The notes beneath the pieces were generated by a model. The model worked only from the letters and a program-made list of their open reading frames with translations. It was not told the origin of the DNA and did no database searches. A program made the translations under genes and the position numbers. From assembly GCF_003730135.1 (NCBI RefSeq), contig NZ_RJVO01000002.1, positions 1 through 64,000 on the forward strand: 64,000 bases of DNA, in the 5' to 3' direction. Positions 18,300 through 27,692 of the stretch are shown in pieces; the first letter of the stretch is position 1, and each line of letters begins with the position of its first letter. The DNA is from Stagnimonas aquatica. GTDB taxonomy: Bacteria > Pseudomonadota > Gammaproteobacteria > Nevskiales > Nevskiaceae.

Positions 18300-18427
18300 T
18301 GGTCAGGACGCAGAGCGCGCGAGTATGCCATAGGGCTGCTGCATCGCCCTTTCAAGCCGCTGGGGTGGCGGGCCGGAGGCCGGTATACTCCGCGCGCCCA
18401 AATTTTCGCCCTTCCAGGAGTCCCATC

Positions 18428-20164
18428 ATGGCCAGCTACACCGCCCCTTTGCGCGAGATCAGCTTCGTCCTTAACGAGGTTCTCAAGGCCGGCAATCTTG
18501 CTAAATCGGTCCCTAATTTCGCCGACGCCACCCCGGAGATCATCCAGGAGATGATCGAAACCGCCGCCAAGTTCGTCGAGCAGGAGCTGTTCCCGCTCAA
18601 TGCCTCCGGCGACGCCGAGGGCTGCACCCGCCACCCGGACAACACCGTCAGCGTCCCCAAGGGCTTCACCGAGGCGTTCAAGGCCTACGCCGCCAACGGC
18701 TTCGTCGGCATCAGCAACCCGACCGAGTACGGCGGCCTGGGCATGCCATACCTGCTCTGGAAGGTGGTGGAGGAGATGGTCTGCTCCGGCAACGTCGCCT
18801 TCGCGCTCTACCCGGGCCTCACCGGTGGCTGCTTCGAGGCCCTGCACGCCAGCGCCTCGGAGGAAATCAAGCAGACCTACCTGCACAAGCTCTCCAGTGG
18901 CGAGTGGACCGGCACCATGCTGCTGACCGAGCCGCAGGCGGGCTCCGATCTGGCAGCCGTGAAGACCAAGGCCATCCCCCAGGCCGACGGCAGCTACAAG
19001 CTGGAGGGTGGCAAGATCTTCATCACCTCCGGCGAACACGGGATGGCGGACAACATCATCCACTTCGCCCTCGCCCGCATCGAGGGTGCTCCGGCCGGCG
19101 TCAAGGGGTTGTCGACCTTCGTGGTTCCCAAGTTCCTGGTCAAGGCCGACGGCTCGCTGGGCGAGCGCAATGCCATCTACTGCTCGGCCATCGAGCACAA
19201 GATGGGCATCCACGGCTCGGTGACCTCGGTGATGAATCTCGACGGCGCCACCGGCTGGATCGTCGGCAATCCGAACGAGGGCATCCAGAACATGTTCGTG
19301 ATGATGAACCTCGCCCGCATCATGGTCGGCTTCCAGGGCCTGGGGCAGATGGAACTGGCCACCCAGAACGCCCTGCGCTACGCCCTGGAACGCAAGCAGC
19401 CCAAGCCGATCATCGACTTCCCGGACGTGCGCCGCATGATCCTGCAGATGAAGGCGATGACCGAAGGCGCCCGCGTTCTGGCTTACGAGACCGCGCTCTA
19501 CGTCGACTATGCCCACCACCACCCGGACCCGGCGGTGCGTGAGGAGGCCAATGACTGGGTGGAGCTGAACACCCCGCTGGTGAAGTCGACCTGCACCGAC
19601 GGCGCAGTCGACCTTGGCTCGATGGCGATCCAGGTCTACGGCGGCCACGGCTTCATCGTCGAGCACGGCATCGAGCAGATCCTGCGCGACTCCAAGATCC
19701 TCTGCCTGTACGAGGGCACCAACGGCATCCAGGCGATGGATCTGGTGCGCCGCAAGCTGTTCCTCAACGGCGGCCGCTCGGTCACCCGCTTCTTCTCGCT
19801 GTTGAACAAGGCTGCGGCCGAGGCCGCACCGGAGTTCGCCTTCATCGCCGGCCCGCTCAAGCAGGCCCTGGCCGATCTGGAAAGCGCGACCCAGTGGATC
19901 TATGAGACCTTCCGCAGCAAGCCGGAAGACGCTTCATTCGGCTGCTGCGACTACCAGCGCGCCTTTGCCCTCACCTACCTCGGCTACAACTGGCTGCGCA
20001 TGGCGCAGGCGGCGAGTGCCCAGAGCGACGAGCTGTTCAAGGCCGGCAAGCTGGCGACCGCCCACTACTTCGCAGCCAAGCTACTGCCCCAGGTGGGCGG
20101 CCTGTGCGCCACCGTCAAGGGCGGCGCCGAGGACTTCATGGCATTGCCGGCAGCGAGCCTGTAA
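18428..20164 (+). CDS. Acyl-CoA dehydrogenase, long form with C-terminal domain (DmdC/AcdA-like)
   Basis: The 578-residue flavoenzyme has the acyl-CoA dehydrogenase motifs MLLTEPQAGSDLAAVKTKA and YGGHGFIVEHGIEQILRD near residues 165-185 and 400-420. KILCLYEGTNGIQAMDLVRRK contains the catalytic-base Glu of the YEGTNGIQ type. The extra 150-residue C-terminal domain sets it in the group that includes 3-methylmercaptopropionyl-CoA dehydrogenase and related long-form enzymes. It introduces a trans-2,3 double bond in an acyl-CoA, passing electrons to ETF. Start ATG 18428 has AGGAG eight bases upstream. It is monocistronic, bounded by a strong terminator at 20196-20224. Substrate length cannot be told; DMSP-related activity would need proof. 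Confidence 0.9.
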   Translation: MASYTAPLREISFVLNEVLKAGNLAKSVPNFADATPEIIQEMIETAAKFVEQELFPLNASGDAEGCTRHPDNTVSVPKGFTEAFKAYAANGFVGISNPTEYGGLGMPYLLWKVVEEMVCSGNVAFALYPGLTGGCFEALHASASEEIKQTYLHKLSSGEWTGTMLLTEPQAGSDLAAVKTKAIPQADGSYKLEGGKIFITSGEHGMADNIIHFALARIEGAPAGVKGLSTFVVPKFLVKADGSLGERNAIYCSAIEHKMGIHGSVTSVMNLDGATGWIVGNPNEGIQNMFVMMNLARIMVGFQGLGQMELATQNALRYALERKQPKPIIDFPDVRRMILQMKAMTEGARVLAYETALYVDYAHHHPDPAVREEANDWVELNTPLVKSTCTDGAVDLGSMAIQVYGGHGFIVEHGIEQILRDSKILCLYEGTNGIQAMDLVRRKLFLNGGRSVTRFFSLLNKAAAEAAPEFAFIAGPLKQALADLESATQWIYETFRSKPEDASFGCCDYQRAFALTYLGYNWLRMAQAASAQSDELFKAGKLATAHYFAAKLLPQVGGLCATVKGGAEDFMALPAASL

Positions 20165-20195
20165 CCTGCGGAAAGTACTTCGGAAACGCCACTCA

Positions 20196-20224
20196 AAAGG
20201 GCCGGAAGCACCGGCCCTTTTTCT
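20196..20224 (+). terminator. Rho-independent terminator of the acyl-CoA dehydrogenase gene
   Basis: A perfect 10-bp stem (AAAGGGCCGG with CCGGCCCTTT) closes a five-base loop and runs into a T stretch, 31 bp after the stop codon. The glutathione peroxidase gene begins 19 bp later, so that gene may depend on read-through or a compact promoter. Confidence 0.85.
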
Positions 20225-20243
20225 TGTTCACAGGAGAACCACA

Positions 20244-20723
20244 ATGACCGATTTCTACGGCTTTTCGGCAAAAACCATCGACGGTGGCGAGCAGAGCCTG
20301 GGGGCCTACCAGGGCAAGGTAGTGCTGGTGGTCAACGTCGCCAGCAAGTGCGGCTTCACCCCGCAGTACAAGGGCCTGGAGGCGGTCTACAAGCAGTACA
20401 AGGACCAGGGCCTGGTGATCCTCGGCTTTCCCTGTGACCAGTTCGGCCATCAGGAGCCGGGTGACGAGAACGAGATCAAGAACTTCTGCTCGCTCAACTA
20501 CGAGGTGAGCTTCCCGATGTTCGCCAAGATCGAGGTCAACGGCGCCGGCGCCCACCCGCTCTACCAGTGGCTGAAGAGCTCCGCGCCCGGCCTGCTCGGC
20601 ACCGAGGGCATCAAGTGGAACTTCACCAAGTTCCTGGTTGGCAAGGACGGCAAGGTGGTCAAGCGCTACGGCTCCATCGACAAGCCGGAAGACATCGCCA
20701 AGGACATCGAGAAGCTGCTCTGA
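20244..20723 (+). CDS. Glutathione peroxidase (Cys type, BtuE-like)
   Basis: The 159-residue thioredoxin-fold protein has VVNVASKCGFTPQYKGLE with catalytic Cys36, in place of selenocysteine. It also has the ILGFPCDQFGHQEPG block, and the WNFTKFLVGKDG stretch carrying the active-site Trp-Asn. The family reduces hydroperoxides using thioredoxin or glutathione; bacterial Cys forms usually prefer thioredoxin. Start ATG 20244 follows AGGAG by seven bases. There is no signal peptide, so it is cytoplasmic. It is flanked by two terminators and is therefore a single-gene unit between the acyl-CoA dehydrogenase and the TetR gene. It may be linked to lipid peroxide defence, but only by position. Confidence 0.93.
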   Translation: MTDFYGFSAKTIDGGEQSLGAYQGKVVLVVNVASKCGFTPQYKGLEAVYKQYKDQGLVILGFPCDQFGHQEPGDENEIKNFCSLNYEVSFPMFAKIEVNGAGAHPLYQWLKSSAPGLLGTEGIKWNFTKFLVGKDGKVVKRYGSIDKPEDIAKDIEKLL

Positions 20724-20750
20724 GCCGAGGCCACCAGGCACTGCCTCCCA

Positions 20751-20775
20751 AGCCCGCCTCCGGCGGGCTTTTTTG
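20751..20775 (+). terminator. Rho-independent terminator after glutathione peroxidase
   Basis: AGCCCGCC and GGCGGGCT form an 8-bp GC-rich stem with a three-base loop, followed by six T residues, 28 bp after the stop codon. Confidence 0.88.
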
Positions 20776-20795
20776 TGCCCGCCATCACCAGAGTC

Positions 20796-20825
20796 TTGCG
20801 CCTGACAGTTGCTTCGGAATTTAAT
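20796..20825 (+). promoter_or_regulatory. Possible sigma-70 promoter of the TetR operon
   Basis: TTGCGC at 20796-20801 and TTTAAT at 20820-20825 are 18 bp apart and directly abut the palindrome at 20825-20840. Match to consensus is moderate. If this is the promoter, the palindrome covers the transcription start and would block RNA polymerase when occupied. Confidence 0.4.
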
Positions 20826-20840
20826 TAGTCGAATGACTAA
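20825..20840. promoter_or_regulatory. Palindromic operator candidate overlapping the TetR start codon
   Basis: TTAGTCGAATGACTAA is a perfect six-base inverted repeat (TTAGTC with GACTAA) around a four-base centre. It includes the ATG at 20833. Short palindromes of 14-20 bp are typical TetR-family operators and often lie beside or over their own gene, so autorepression is the simplest reading. This is inference; no binding data are available from the sequence. Confidence 0.6.
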
Positions 20841-21489
20841 ATGCATTCCCGCCTCCCAGCCAGCCTCCGCCGAGCCGCCCCGCCGGCGCGGCCGGCCGCC
20901 CCAGGCCTTGGGACCGGACCAGCGCCGACGCAAGCTGATCGAGGCGGCAATGCGGGTGATCGTTCGCGACGGCCTGGCCGCTGCCTCGACCCGGGCGGTC
21001 GCCGCCGAAGCCGGGATGAACCAGGCGATGGTGCATTACAGCTTTCCCGGCAAGAATGCCCTGCTGGGGGCCGTGCTGGACGAGATTCACACCGGGATCG
21101 CCGAGGTTCTGGCGCGCAGCCTGGACGGTGCCGGCAGCCTCAGCGATGGCGTCGCCCGCGTCGCCCAAGCCTACTGGGCCTACACCGTGGAAACGCCCGG
21201 ACTGCAGCGCATGCAGTACGAGCTGACCCTGTACGCGCTCAACACCCCTGGGCATGCCGACCTCGCCCGGCGCCAGTACCAGGGCTATGTGGCTGCGCTG
21301 GGCCAGGCCTTCGAGGCCCTGCCGGCGGCGGGCGCCTGCCCCGACCGACACCTGCTGGCGGGCATCTGCGTGGCCGCGATGGACGGTTTGATCCTGCAAC
21401 ACCTCGCCACCGGCGACCGCGCCGCCGGCGAAGCCCAGCTGCGGCTGCTGGTCCACGCCCTGCAATCCCAGATCGGAGTCTCCGCATGA
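20833..21489 (+). CDS. TetR/AcrR-family transcriptional regulator
   Basis: The 218-residue protein has an N-terminal helix-turn-helix: RRKLIEAAMRVIVRDGLAAA, then STRAVAAEAGMNQAMVHYSF and PGKNALLGAVLDE, the TetR_N pattern at residues 30-75. The long variable C-terminal half is the likely ligand pocket. A basic Arg-Arg-Arg-Gly-Arg patch precedes the domain. I chose ATG 20833; a TTG at 20809 is in frame. No good ribosome site is visible because the start lies inside the palindrome. The stop overlaps the next start (ATGA at 21486-21489), so it is translationally coupled to the lipoprotein and, 7 bp further, to the amine oxidase. It is probably the repressor of this three-gene unit. Confidence 0.88.
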   Translation: MTKCIPASQPASAEPPRRRGRPPQALGPDQRRRKLIEAAMRVIVRDGLAAASTRAVAAEAGMNQAMVHYSFPGKNALLGAVLDEIHTGIAEVLARSLDGAGSLSDGVARVAQAYWAYTVETPGLQRMQYELTLYALNTPGHADLARRQYQGYVAALGQAFEALPAAGACPDRHLLAGICVAAMDGLILQHLATGDRAAGEAQLRLLVHALQSQIGVSA

Positions 21490-23009
21490 AGCGCGTCCTG
21501 GCGCTCAGCCTGCTGCCCCTGCTGCTAAGCGCTTGCGGCTTGAGCGAGCGCAGCCCCAATCCCGAGGCCGCGCCCGGCCCGACCGACCTCCCTTGGCCGA
21601 CCCTGCCCGCTCTGCGCCCCGATGCCGCCACCTGCGAGGCGCTGCGCCCGGCTCGCTGGCGGCCGGCCAGCGGCGCGCCCCAAACCGGTGCAAAGCTGCG
21701 CGCCTTCGCGATCCAGTACAAGCAGGAAATCCGGCACGTCGAGAGCTACGGCCAGTTCCGCCTGAAGATGCGCTGCCTCATGGAAGAGCAGGTTGTGCCC
21801 CATCTGCGTGCAGACCTCCCGGCTCTTGTGGTCTACAACGAGGACGCCGGGCTGATGACCATCGCCAGCGGCTCGCGCGGCGCCCTGGTGCGGGCACAGG
21901 CACAGACGCCGCTGGCCGCACCGCTGGGCGACGCCGCCCCGCTGGGCATCGTCGGCGCGCTGGGCCTGCTGAACCTCGCCTATCTGCCGCAGGTACTCGC
22001 CTACCAGATCCGCTTCCCGGGCGTCGATCCTCGCAAACAGGTGTTTCTGGCCGCCACCGATACCTTCGCCCGGGCCTTCTCGCAGACTTTTTCCGACATC
22101 GCCCGCGACTACGGTGTGTATGTCGTGGCCTCCAACAACCAGGCGCCCTACGCCGCCTCCAGCGATCCGGTCGACCTCGCCCTGTTCAAGGACCCGAATC
22201 TGGCCAGCATCGACGAGGTCTATATCGCCACCGCCGCCCACATCGCCAACGTCACCTTCCTGTGGGGACCGGAAGACCTGCACCCGGAGGCGCCGCGCGG
22301 CGAGCAGAACCTGCTGTTCCGCAACGAAAAAGTCCCGCTGACCGACATCGAACTACAGGTTCTGGGCCTGGACGAGGGCCCGGCCAGCGGCGAGGCGGGA
22401 CTCGCCAACGCCGCCGGCTACCCGGTGGCCGGCTTCCAGCTGGGCTTCGCCACCTCGCTGCCGGCCTTCCAGTGGGGTTATGAGTTCGGCCAGCGCCCGG
22501 CAGGGTTCGAGCCCTGCGCCGACATCCCGGCCAGCTACATGCCCTGCATGGATGCCCTGGGCGTGGACGTGGTGGTGCAGGCCGAGGCCAATCCCGGCCG
22601 CTGGGCCGCCTACTACGCTGGCGGCTGGCAGCCGCTGGAGTGGATGAACTCCACCTGGCGCACGGTCGCCGAACCCAGCGTCGGCTTCCGCTACAACATC
22701 ACCGCCCATCTGGTCGGCAATCTGCTCGACCTCGCCTTCGACGGCCAGAGCGCGATCACCGCCCGCCATCAGAGCGGACCGGGGCAGCACTACGTCGGCA
22801 ATCTGGAATTCGAGCCCGGAACCGACGTTGGCTGGTACCAGGTGTTCCAGGGCGAGAAACCGGAGTTTCTGGCGCTGGCTCCCTGGGTCCGCGACGACGC
22901 CCCACGCGCAACGCTGCTGGAAACCGGCACCGCGCTATCGCCGGGCTCCCGCGACGCGCAGGAAAACGACTACCTGGAAACCGCAGTCTGGGCCGACCTT
23001 CTGCATTAA
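21486..23009 (+). CDS. Lipoprotein with nitrilase-like (CN-hydrolase) topology
   Basis: The 507-residue protein has a lipoprotein signal (LLPLLLSAC, Cys17). From residue 70 the order of segments recalls the nitrilase superfamily: RAFAIQYKQEIRHVESYGQF, LPALVVYNEDAGL (Glu119 in the place of the catalytic Glu), FSDIARDYGVYVVASNN, and NLLFRNEKVPLTDIE (Lys282 in the place of the catalytic Lys). The expected Ile-Cys-x-Asp strand seems to be GFATSLP, with Ser324 instead of Cys; Cys344 and Cys354 lie further on. It may be a divergent amidase/nitrilase or a non-catalytic relative. It is probably anchored in the envelope facing the periplasm. It is coupled to the TetR gene by ATGA and precedes the amine oxidase by 7 bp. 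The assignment rests on pattern reading only. Confidence 0.62.
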   Translation: MKRVLALSLLPLLLSACGLSERSPNPEAAPGPTDLPWPTLPALRPDAATCEALRPARWRPASGAPQTGAKLRAFAIQYKQEIRHVESYGQFRLKMRCLMEEQVVPHLRADLPALVVYNEDAGLMTIASGSRGALVRAQAQTPLAAPLGDAAPLGIVGALGLLNLAYLPQVLAYQIRFPGVDPRKQVFLAATDTFARAFSQTFSDIARDYGVYVVASNNQAPYAASSDPVDLALFKDPNLASIDEVYIATAAHIANVTFLWGPEDLHPEAPRGEQNLLFRNEKVPLTDIELQVLGLDEGPASGEAGLANAAGYPVAGFQLGFATSLPAFQWGYEFGQRPAGFEPCADIPASYMPCMDALGVDVVVQAEANPGRWAAYYAGGWQPLEWMNSTWRTVAEPSVGFRYNITAHLVGNLLDLAFDGQSAITARHQSGPGQHYVGNLEFEPGTDVGWYQVFQGEKPEFLALAPWVRDDAPRATLLETGTALSPGSRDAQENDYLETAVWADLLH

Positions 23010-23016
23010 AGCCACC

Positions 23017-24549
23017 ATGAACTCTCCTCTACCCCCGCCGGCGCTAACCCGCCGAGAATTGCTCAGCGGCCTGGCCGGCATCGGCGCCGGCGCCACCCTC
23101 GCCGCCTGTGGCAACTCCCCGCTCCCGGACGCCGGTGCGGCGAGCAACCTCAGCGAGTCCACCGAGGTCGTGGTGATCGGTGCCGGCCTGGCCGGGCTGA
23201 TGGCCGCCCGCGAACTCGTCGCTGCCGGCAAACAGGTGCTGGTACTGGAAGCGCGCGACCGGGTCGGCGGCCGCACCCTCAATCATCCGGTGACGGCGGC
23301 CGGCGCCAAGCCCGGCACCGTCGTCGAGGTCGGCGGCCAGTGGGTAGGCCCCACCCAGGACCTGGTCCTCAAGACCATCGCCGATCTCGGCCTGGAGACC
23401 TTCAAGACCTACAGCACCGGCAATTACCTGGACCACCGCGATGGCCTGTCACTGCAGTACGGCCATTTGTTCCCGGTCGATCCGCTGAACCTCGGCCTCA
23501 ACCGGCTGCCGCCGACCGACCCCGTAGGCGCTGCCGAGGCTGCGGTCGCCATCCAGCGGCTCAACAGCATGGCCGCCGAGGTGCCGCTCGACCGGCCCTG
23601 GACCGCCGGCAATGCCGTCGCCTGGGACAGCCAGACCTTCCAGACCTGGATCGACGCCAATGTCCTGAGCCCCGGTGGCCAGGCTCTGCTGCAGCTCACC
23701 ATCGAATCGGTGTTCTCGGCCCAGCCCCGCGACCTTTCGCTGCTGCACGTGCTGTTCTACATCCACAGCGCCGGCAGCCTCGACAACCTGATCAACACCG
23801 AGAACGGCGCCCAGGATTCGCGCATCGTCGGCGGCAGCCAGCGGATCTCGATCGGGCTCGCCGAACCGCTACGGGACCGCATCCGCTTCAACCGCGTCGT
23901 GCGCGATGTGGCCTACGACGCCGAGGGGGTCACCGTCGCCGGCGCGGGATTCTCGGTGCGGGCCCAGCGGGCCATCCTGGCGCTGTCGCCGACCCTGGCC
24001 GGGCGCATGCGCTACACGCCACCGCTGGGAGGCCTGCGCGACCAGCTCACTCAGCGGCTACCTATGGGTACCGTGATCAAGGTGCAGTGCGTGTATCCGA
24101 CGCCGTTCTGGCGCGACGCCGGCCTGAATGGTCAGGTCACCAGCGACACCGGACCGGTGAAAATCACCTTCGACAACTCGCCACCCGACGGCCACATCGG
24201 CGTGATGATGGGTTTCATCGAGGGCGAGGACGGCCGCAAGGCTCTGGCCTGGACGCCCGAACAGCGCCGCCAGGGCACCATCGACAGCTTCGTGCGCTAC
24301 TTCGGCGAGGCCGCCGCCGCGCCGCTCGAATACATCGAGCAGAGCTGGAGCGAGGAGGAGTTCAGCCGCGGTTGCTATGCCGGCTACTTCCCGCCCGGGG
24401 TCTGGCTCGACTACGGCGAGGCCCTGCGCCAGCCGATTGGCCCGCTGCACTGGGCGGGCACCGAAACCGCCGAGATCTGGAACGGCTACTTCGACGGCGC
24501 CCTGCGCTCCGGCCAGAGAGCCGCCGCCGAGGTGCTGGCGTCTCTGTAG
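23017..24549 (+). CDS. FAD-dependent amine oxidase, predicted Tat-exported lipoprotein
   Basis: The 510-residue protein opens with LTRRELLSGLAGIGAGATLA and then AACG, a twin-arginine signal ending in a lipobox with Cys31. TEVVVIGAGLAGLMAARELV and VLVLEARDRVGGRT form the Rossmann FAD site of monoamine oxidases at residues 48-90. The C-terminal LHWAGTETAEIWNGYFDGALRSG closes the FAD pocket as in MAO/LAO enzymes. The family oxidises primary amines or amino acids to imines with production of hydrogen peroxide. Tat export suits a cofactor-loaded enzyme. It is third in the TetR unit and converges on tgt, whose stop is 24 bp away. Substrate is unknown; possibilities include tyramine, tryptophan or polyamines. 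Confidence 0.88.
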   Translation: MNSPLPPPALTRRELLSGLAGIGAGATLAACGNSPLPDAGAASNLSESTEVVVIGAGLAGLMAARELVAAGKQVLVLEARDRVGGRTLNHPVTAAGAKPGTVVEVGGQWVGPTQDLVLKTIADLGLETFKTYSTGNYLDHRDGLSLQYGHLFPVDPLNLGLNRLPPTDPVGAAEAAVAIQRLNSMAAEVPLDRPWTAGNAVAWDSQTFQTWIDANVLSPGGQALLQLTIESVFSAQPRDLSLLHVLFYIHSAGSLDNLINTENGAQDSRIVGGSQRISIGLAEPLRDRIRFNRVVRDVAYDAEGVTVAGAGFSVRAQRAILALSPTLAGRMRYTPPLGGLRDQLTQRLPMGTVIKVQCVYPTPFWRDAGLNGQVTSDTGPVKITFDNSPPDGHIGVMMGFIEGEDGRKALAWTPEQRRQGTIDSFVRYFGEAAAAPLEYIEQSWSEEEFSRGCYAGYFPPGVWLDYGEALRQPIGPLHWAGTETAEIWNGYFDGALRSGQRAAAEVLASL

Positions 24550-24572
24550 ACCGACCCGACCGGGCCGGGACT

Positions 24573-25718
<1,146 letters not shown>

Positions 25719-25757
25719 CTATTGTCGCTATTCTTCGCGCCTGTCAGGAGACCCGCG

Positions 25758-26162
25758 ATGCGCAACTACGACCACATACCGGCGAGCACGGTCCGCTTCT
25801 GGGCCTGGCTGGACTCGGCGGTGACCTGGATGCTGGCGATCCCCGCGCTGGCGCCGCAGTTTCTCGGCGGGCTCTACTGGCTCAACGGCCTGCTCGGCGG
25901 CGCGGCCCAACCGCCACCGTTCGAGCCGATCCATCTGCTGTTCGTGAGCCTCACCGGCTCCCTGGTCAGCGTCTGGGTCGTGGCGCGGCTGCTGCACCCC
26001 GTGGGCCTGTTGGCGGTGATCGACGGCTGGGGGCGGCTCTGGGTCGGCGCCAGCCTGGTCTGGATTCTGCTGCTGGGCGGCCCGCCGGTGCTGGCGCTGT
26101 TCGTGCTGACCGAGTGGGCCGGTGCGGTGGCGCAATTGCGCGCCGCGTATCGCAGGGCCTGA
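25758..26162 (+). CDS. Small multi-pass membrane protein, unknown
   Basis: The 134-residue protein has about four hydrophobic segments: [79 protein letters not shown] lies seven bases before ATG 25758, supporting this start over an in-frame extension to 25536 that would run into tgt. I do not recognise a named family. It sits between tgt and queA on the opposite strand, 97 bp before the DUF1328 gene. The DNA is compositionally normal for the window. It is probably an inner-membrane protein; no function is assigned. Confidence 0.7.
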   Translation: MRNYDHIPASTVRFWAWLDSAVTWMLAIPALAPQFLGGLYWLNGLLGGAAQPPPFEPIHLLFVSLTGSLVSVWVVARLLHPVGLLAVIDGWGRLWVGASLVWILLLGGPPVLALFVLTEWAGAVAQLRAAYRRA

Positions 26163-26259
26163 GGCCGATTCAGCCCGGACTCAGGCGGCTCTGCTGTGGT
26201 GGGCAAAGTTCTGGCGCCGCTTCGGCGCCGCACTTTCCACCTGCACCAAGGAGATAGCC

Positions 26260-26424
26260 ATGCTGCACTACGCCGTCGTTTTCCTGGTCGTCGCCATCAT
26301 CGCCGCCCTGCTTGGCTTTGGCGGTATCGCCGGACAAGCCGCTTGGATCGCCAAGATCCTGTTTCTGGTGTTCCTGGTGATGGCTGTGGTTTCCTTCCTT
26401 ACAGGGCGCCGGGGAAAAACCTAG
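26260..26424 (+). CDS. DUF1328 (YtjA-type) two-helix membrane peptide
   Basis: The 54-residue protein reads [20 protein letters not shown], then [20 protein letters not shown], then [14 protein letters not shown]. This is the standard DUF1328 pattern of two membrane helices with a Gly-Phe-Gly-Gly-Ile-Ala turn. AAGGAG precedes the ATG by seven bases. The family is widespread in proteobacteria and often stress-induced, but its role is not known. It converges on queA, 35 bp from that gene's stop. It is one of the two plus-strand genes that separate queA from tgt. Confidence 0.9.
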   Translation: MLHYAVVFLVVAIIAALLGFGGIAGQAAWIAKILFLVFLVMAVVSFLTGRRGKT

Positions 26425-26459
26425 GCCCGCAGGTCGGCAAGCTGTGGGGCGCCCCGACC

Positions 26460-27485
26460 TCAGCCACCGTGATCGCGCTCAATCAGCATAGCGTCGCCGT
26501 AACTGAAGAAGCGGTATTCGGCGGCGATGGCCTGCCGGTAGGCCTCCATCAGCCGCGCGTGGCCGCCAAAGGCGCTGACCAGCATCAGCAGCGTCGATTC
26601 CGGAAGATGGAAATTGGTCAGCAACCGATCCACGACGGCGAAGCGGTAGCCGGGGGTGATGAATAGCCGCGTCTCGCCGCCCCCCGGGTGCAGGCTGCCA
26701 GAGCGCGCCGCCGATTCCAGGGCGCGGCAGACCGTGGTGCCCACCGCCACCACCTGGCCGCCCTGCGCCTTGGTTTCGGCGATGGCCGCAGCGGTGGCGG
26801 CAGTCACCTCATAGCGTTCGGCATGCATCTGGTGCTGCTGGATCTCGTCCACGCGCACCGGCTGGAAGGTGCCAGCTCCGACATGCAGGGTCACCTTGGC
26901 GGTCCGCACCCGCCGCTCGGTCAAGGCCGCCAGCAGGGTTTCATCAAAATGCAGGCTGGCCGTCGGTGCCGCGACCGCGCCCGGCTTTTCCGCGAACAGG
27001 GTCTGGTAGCGGGATTCGTCTTCGGCATTCGGCTCGCGCTCGAAGTAGGGCGGCAGCGGCAGCTGCCCGGCTCGCTCCATCAGCGACCAGACATCTCCCG
27101 GGCCTTCCCAGCGGAAGTGGAACAGATCGCCCTCGCGCCCGAGCAGTACGAAGCTGCCATCGGCAACCCGGATGTGTCCGCCGGGCTTGGGCTTTTTGCT
27201 CACGCCGAGCTGCGCCAATACCTCGCTCCCTGAGAGCACCCGCTCGATCAGCAGTTCGGCGCGCCCCCCCGTGGGCTTGTGTCCGAGCAAGCGCGCCTTG
27301 ATGACGCGGGTATCGTTGAACACCACCAGATCGCCCGGCGCCAGCAGGGCGGGGAAATCCAGCATCGCCCGATGGTGATTGCCGTCGGCAGCCAGGTGCA
27401 GCAGGCGCGCGGCGGAGCGCGGCTCTATGGGATGGCGGGCGATCCGCTCCGGGGGGAGCTCGTAGTGAAAGTCTTGTTTGCGCAT
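26460..27485 (-). CDS. queA: S-adenosylmethionine:tRNA ribosyltransferase-isomerase
   Basis: The 341-residue enzyme makes epoxyqueuosine in tRNA by transferring the ribosyl part of SAM to preQ1. The start MRKQDFHYELPPERIARHP at 27485 is the family's standard opening; the in-frame extension to 27536 runs to the tRNA gene and is not native. VFNDTRVIKARLLGHK, FEREPNAEDESRYQTLFAEKPGAVAAPTA and HVGAGTFQPVRVDEIQQHQMH are the conserved QueA blocks. It acts in the same pathway as tgt, two genes away on the same strand. Its promoter shares the short 27,486-27,536 interval with that of the divergent tRNA-Leu gene. Confidence 0.96.
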   Translation of the reverse strand: MRKQDFHYELPPERIARHPIEPRSAARLLHLAADGNHHRAMLDFPALLAPGDLVVFNDTRVIKARLLGHKPTGGRAELLIERVLSGSEVLAQLGVSKKPKPGGHIRVADGSFVLLGREGDLFHFRWEGPGDVWSLMERAGQLPLPPYFEREPNAEDESRYQTLFAEKPGAVAAPTASLHFDETLLAALTERRVRTAKVTLHVGAGTFQPVRVDEIQQHQMHAERYEVTAATAAAIAETKAQGGQVVAVGTTVCRALESAARSGSLHPGGGETRLFITPGYRFAVVDRLLTNFHLPESTLLMLVSAFGGHARLMEAYRQAIAAEYRFFSYGDAMLIERDHGG

Positions 27486-27520
27486 CCAGCTATTGTCCCA
27501 GATGCACACGCCGACGCGGC

Positions 27521-27526
27521 TATAAT
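27521..27526 (+). promoter_or_regulatory. Consensus -10 box of the tRNA-Leu promoter
   Basis: A perfect TATAAT ends ten bases before the tRNA starts, in the interval between queA and tRNA-Leu. A -35 element is weak: TTGTCC at 27493 is too far away (22 bp). Confidence 0.6.
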
Positions 27527-27536
27527 GCGCGACCAA

Positions 27537-27624
27537 GCCTGAGTGGCGGAACTGGTAGACGCAGCGGACTCAAAATCCGCCGAGGCAACCCCTCGTGAAG
27601 GTTCGATTCCTTTCTCAGGCACCA
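27537..27624 (+). tRNA. tRNA-Leu (anticodon CAA), CCA end encoded
   Basis: The acceptor stem GCCTGAG (27537-27543) pairs with CTCAGGC (27614-27620), followed by discriminator A and encoded CCA. The anticodon stem GCGGA/TCCGC encloses the loop CTCAAAA, giving anticodon CAA, which reads UUG. The long variable arm (CGAGGCAACCCCTCG) and the GGTTCGATTCC T-arm confirm a class II leucine tRNA. It lies between divergent queA and the Nudix gene. Confidence 0.97.
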
Positions 27625-27692
27625 ATGAAGTCCAGTCATCGCGCGCGCCAGCGCGTCGGTGGCCGGAACCTCCCGGGGACACCGAGCCGCCC

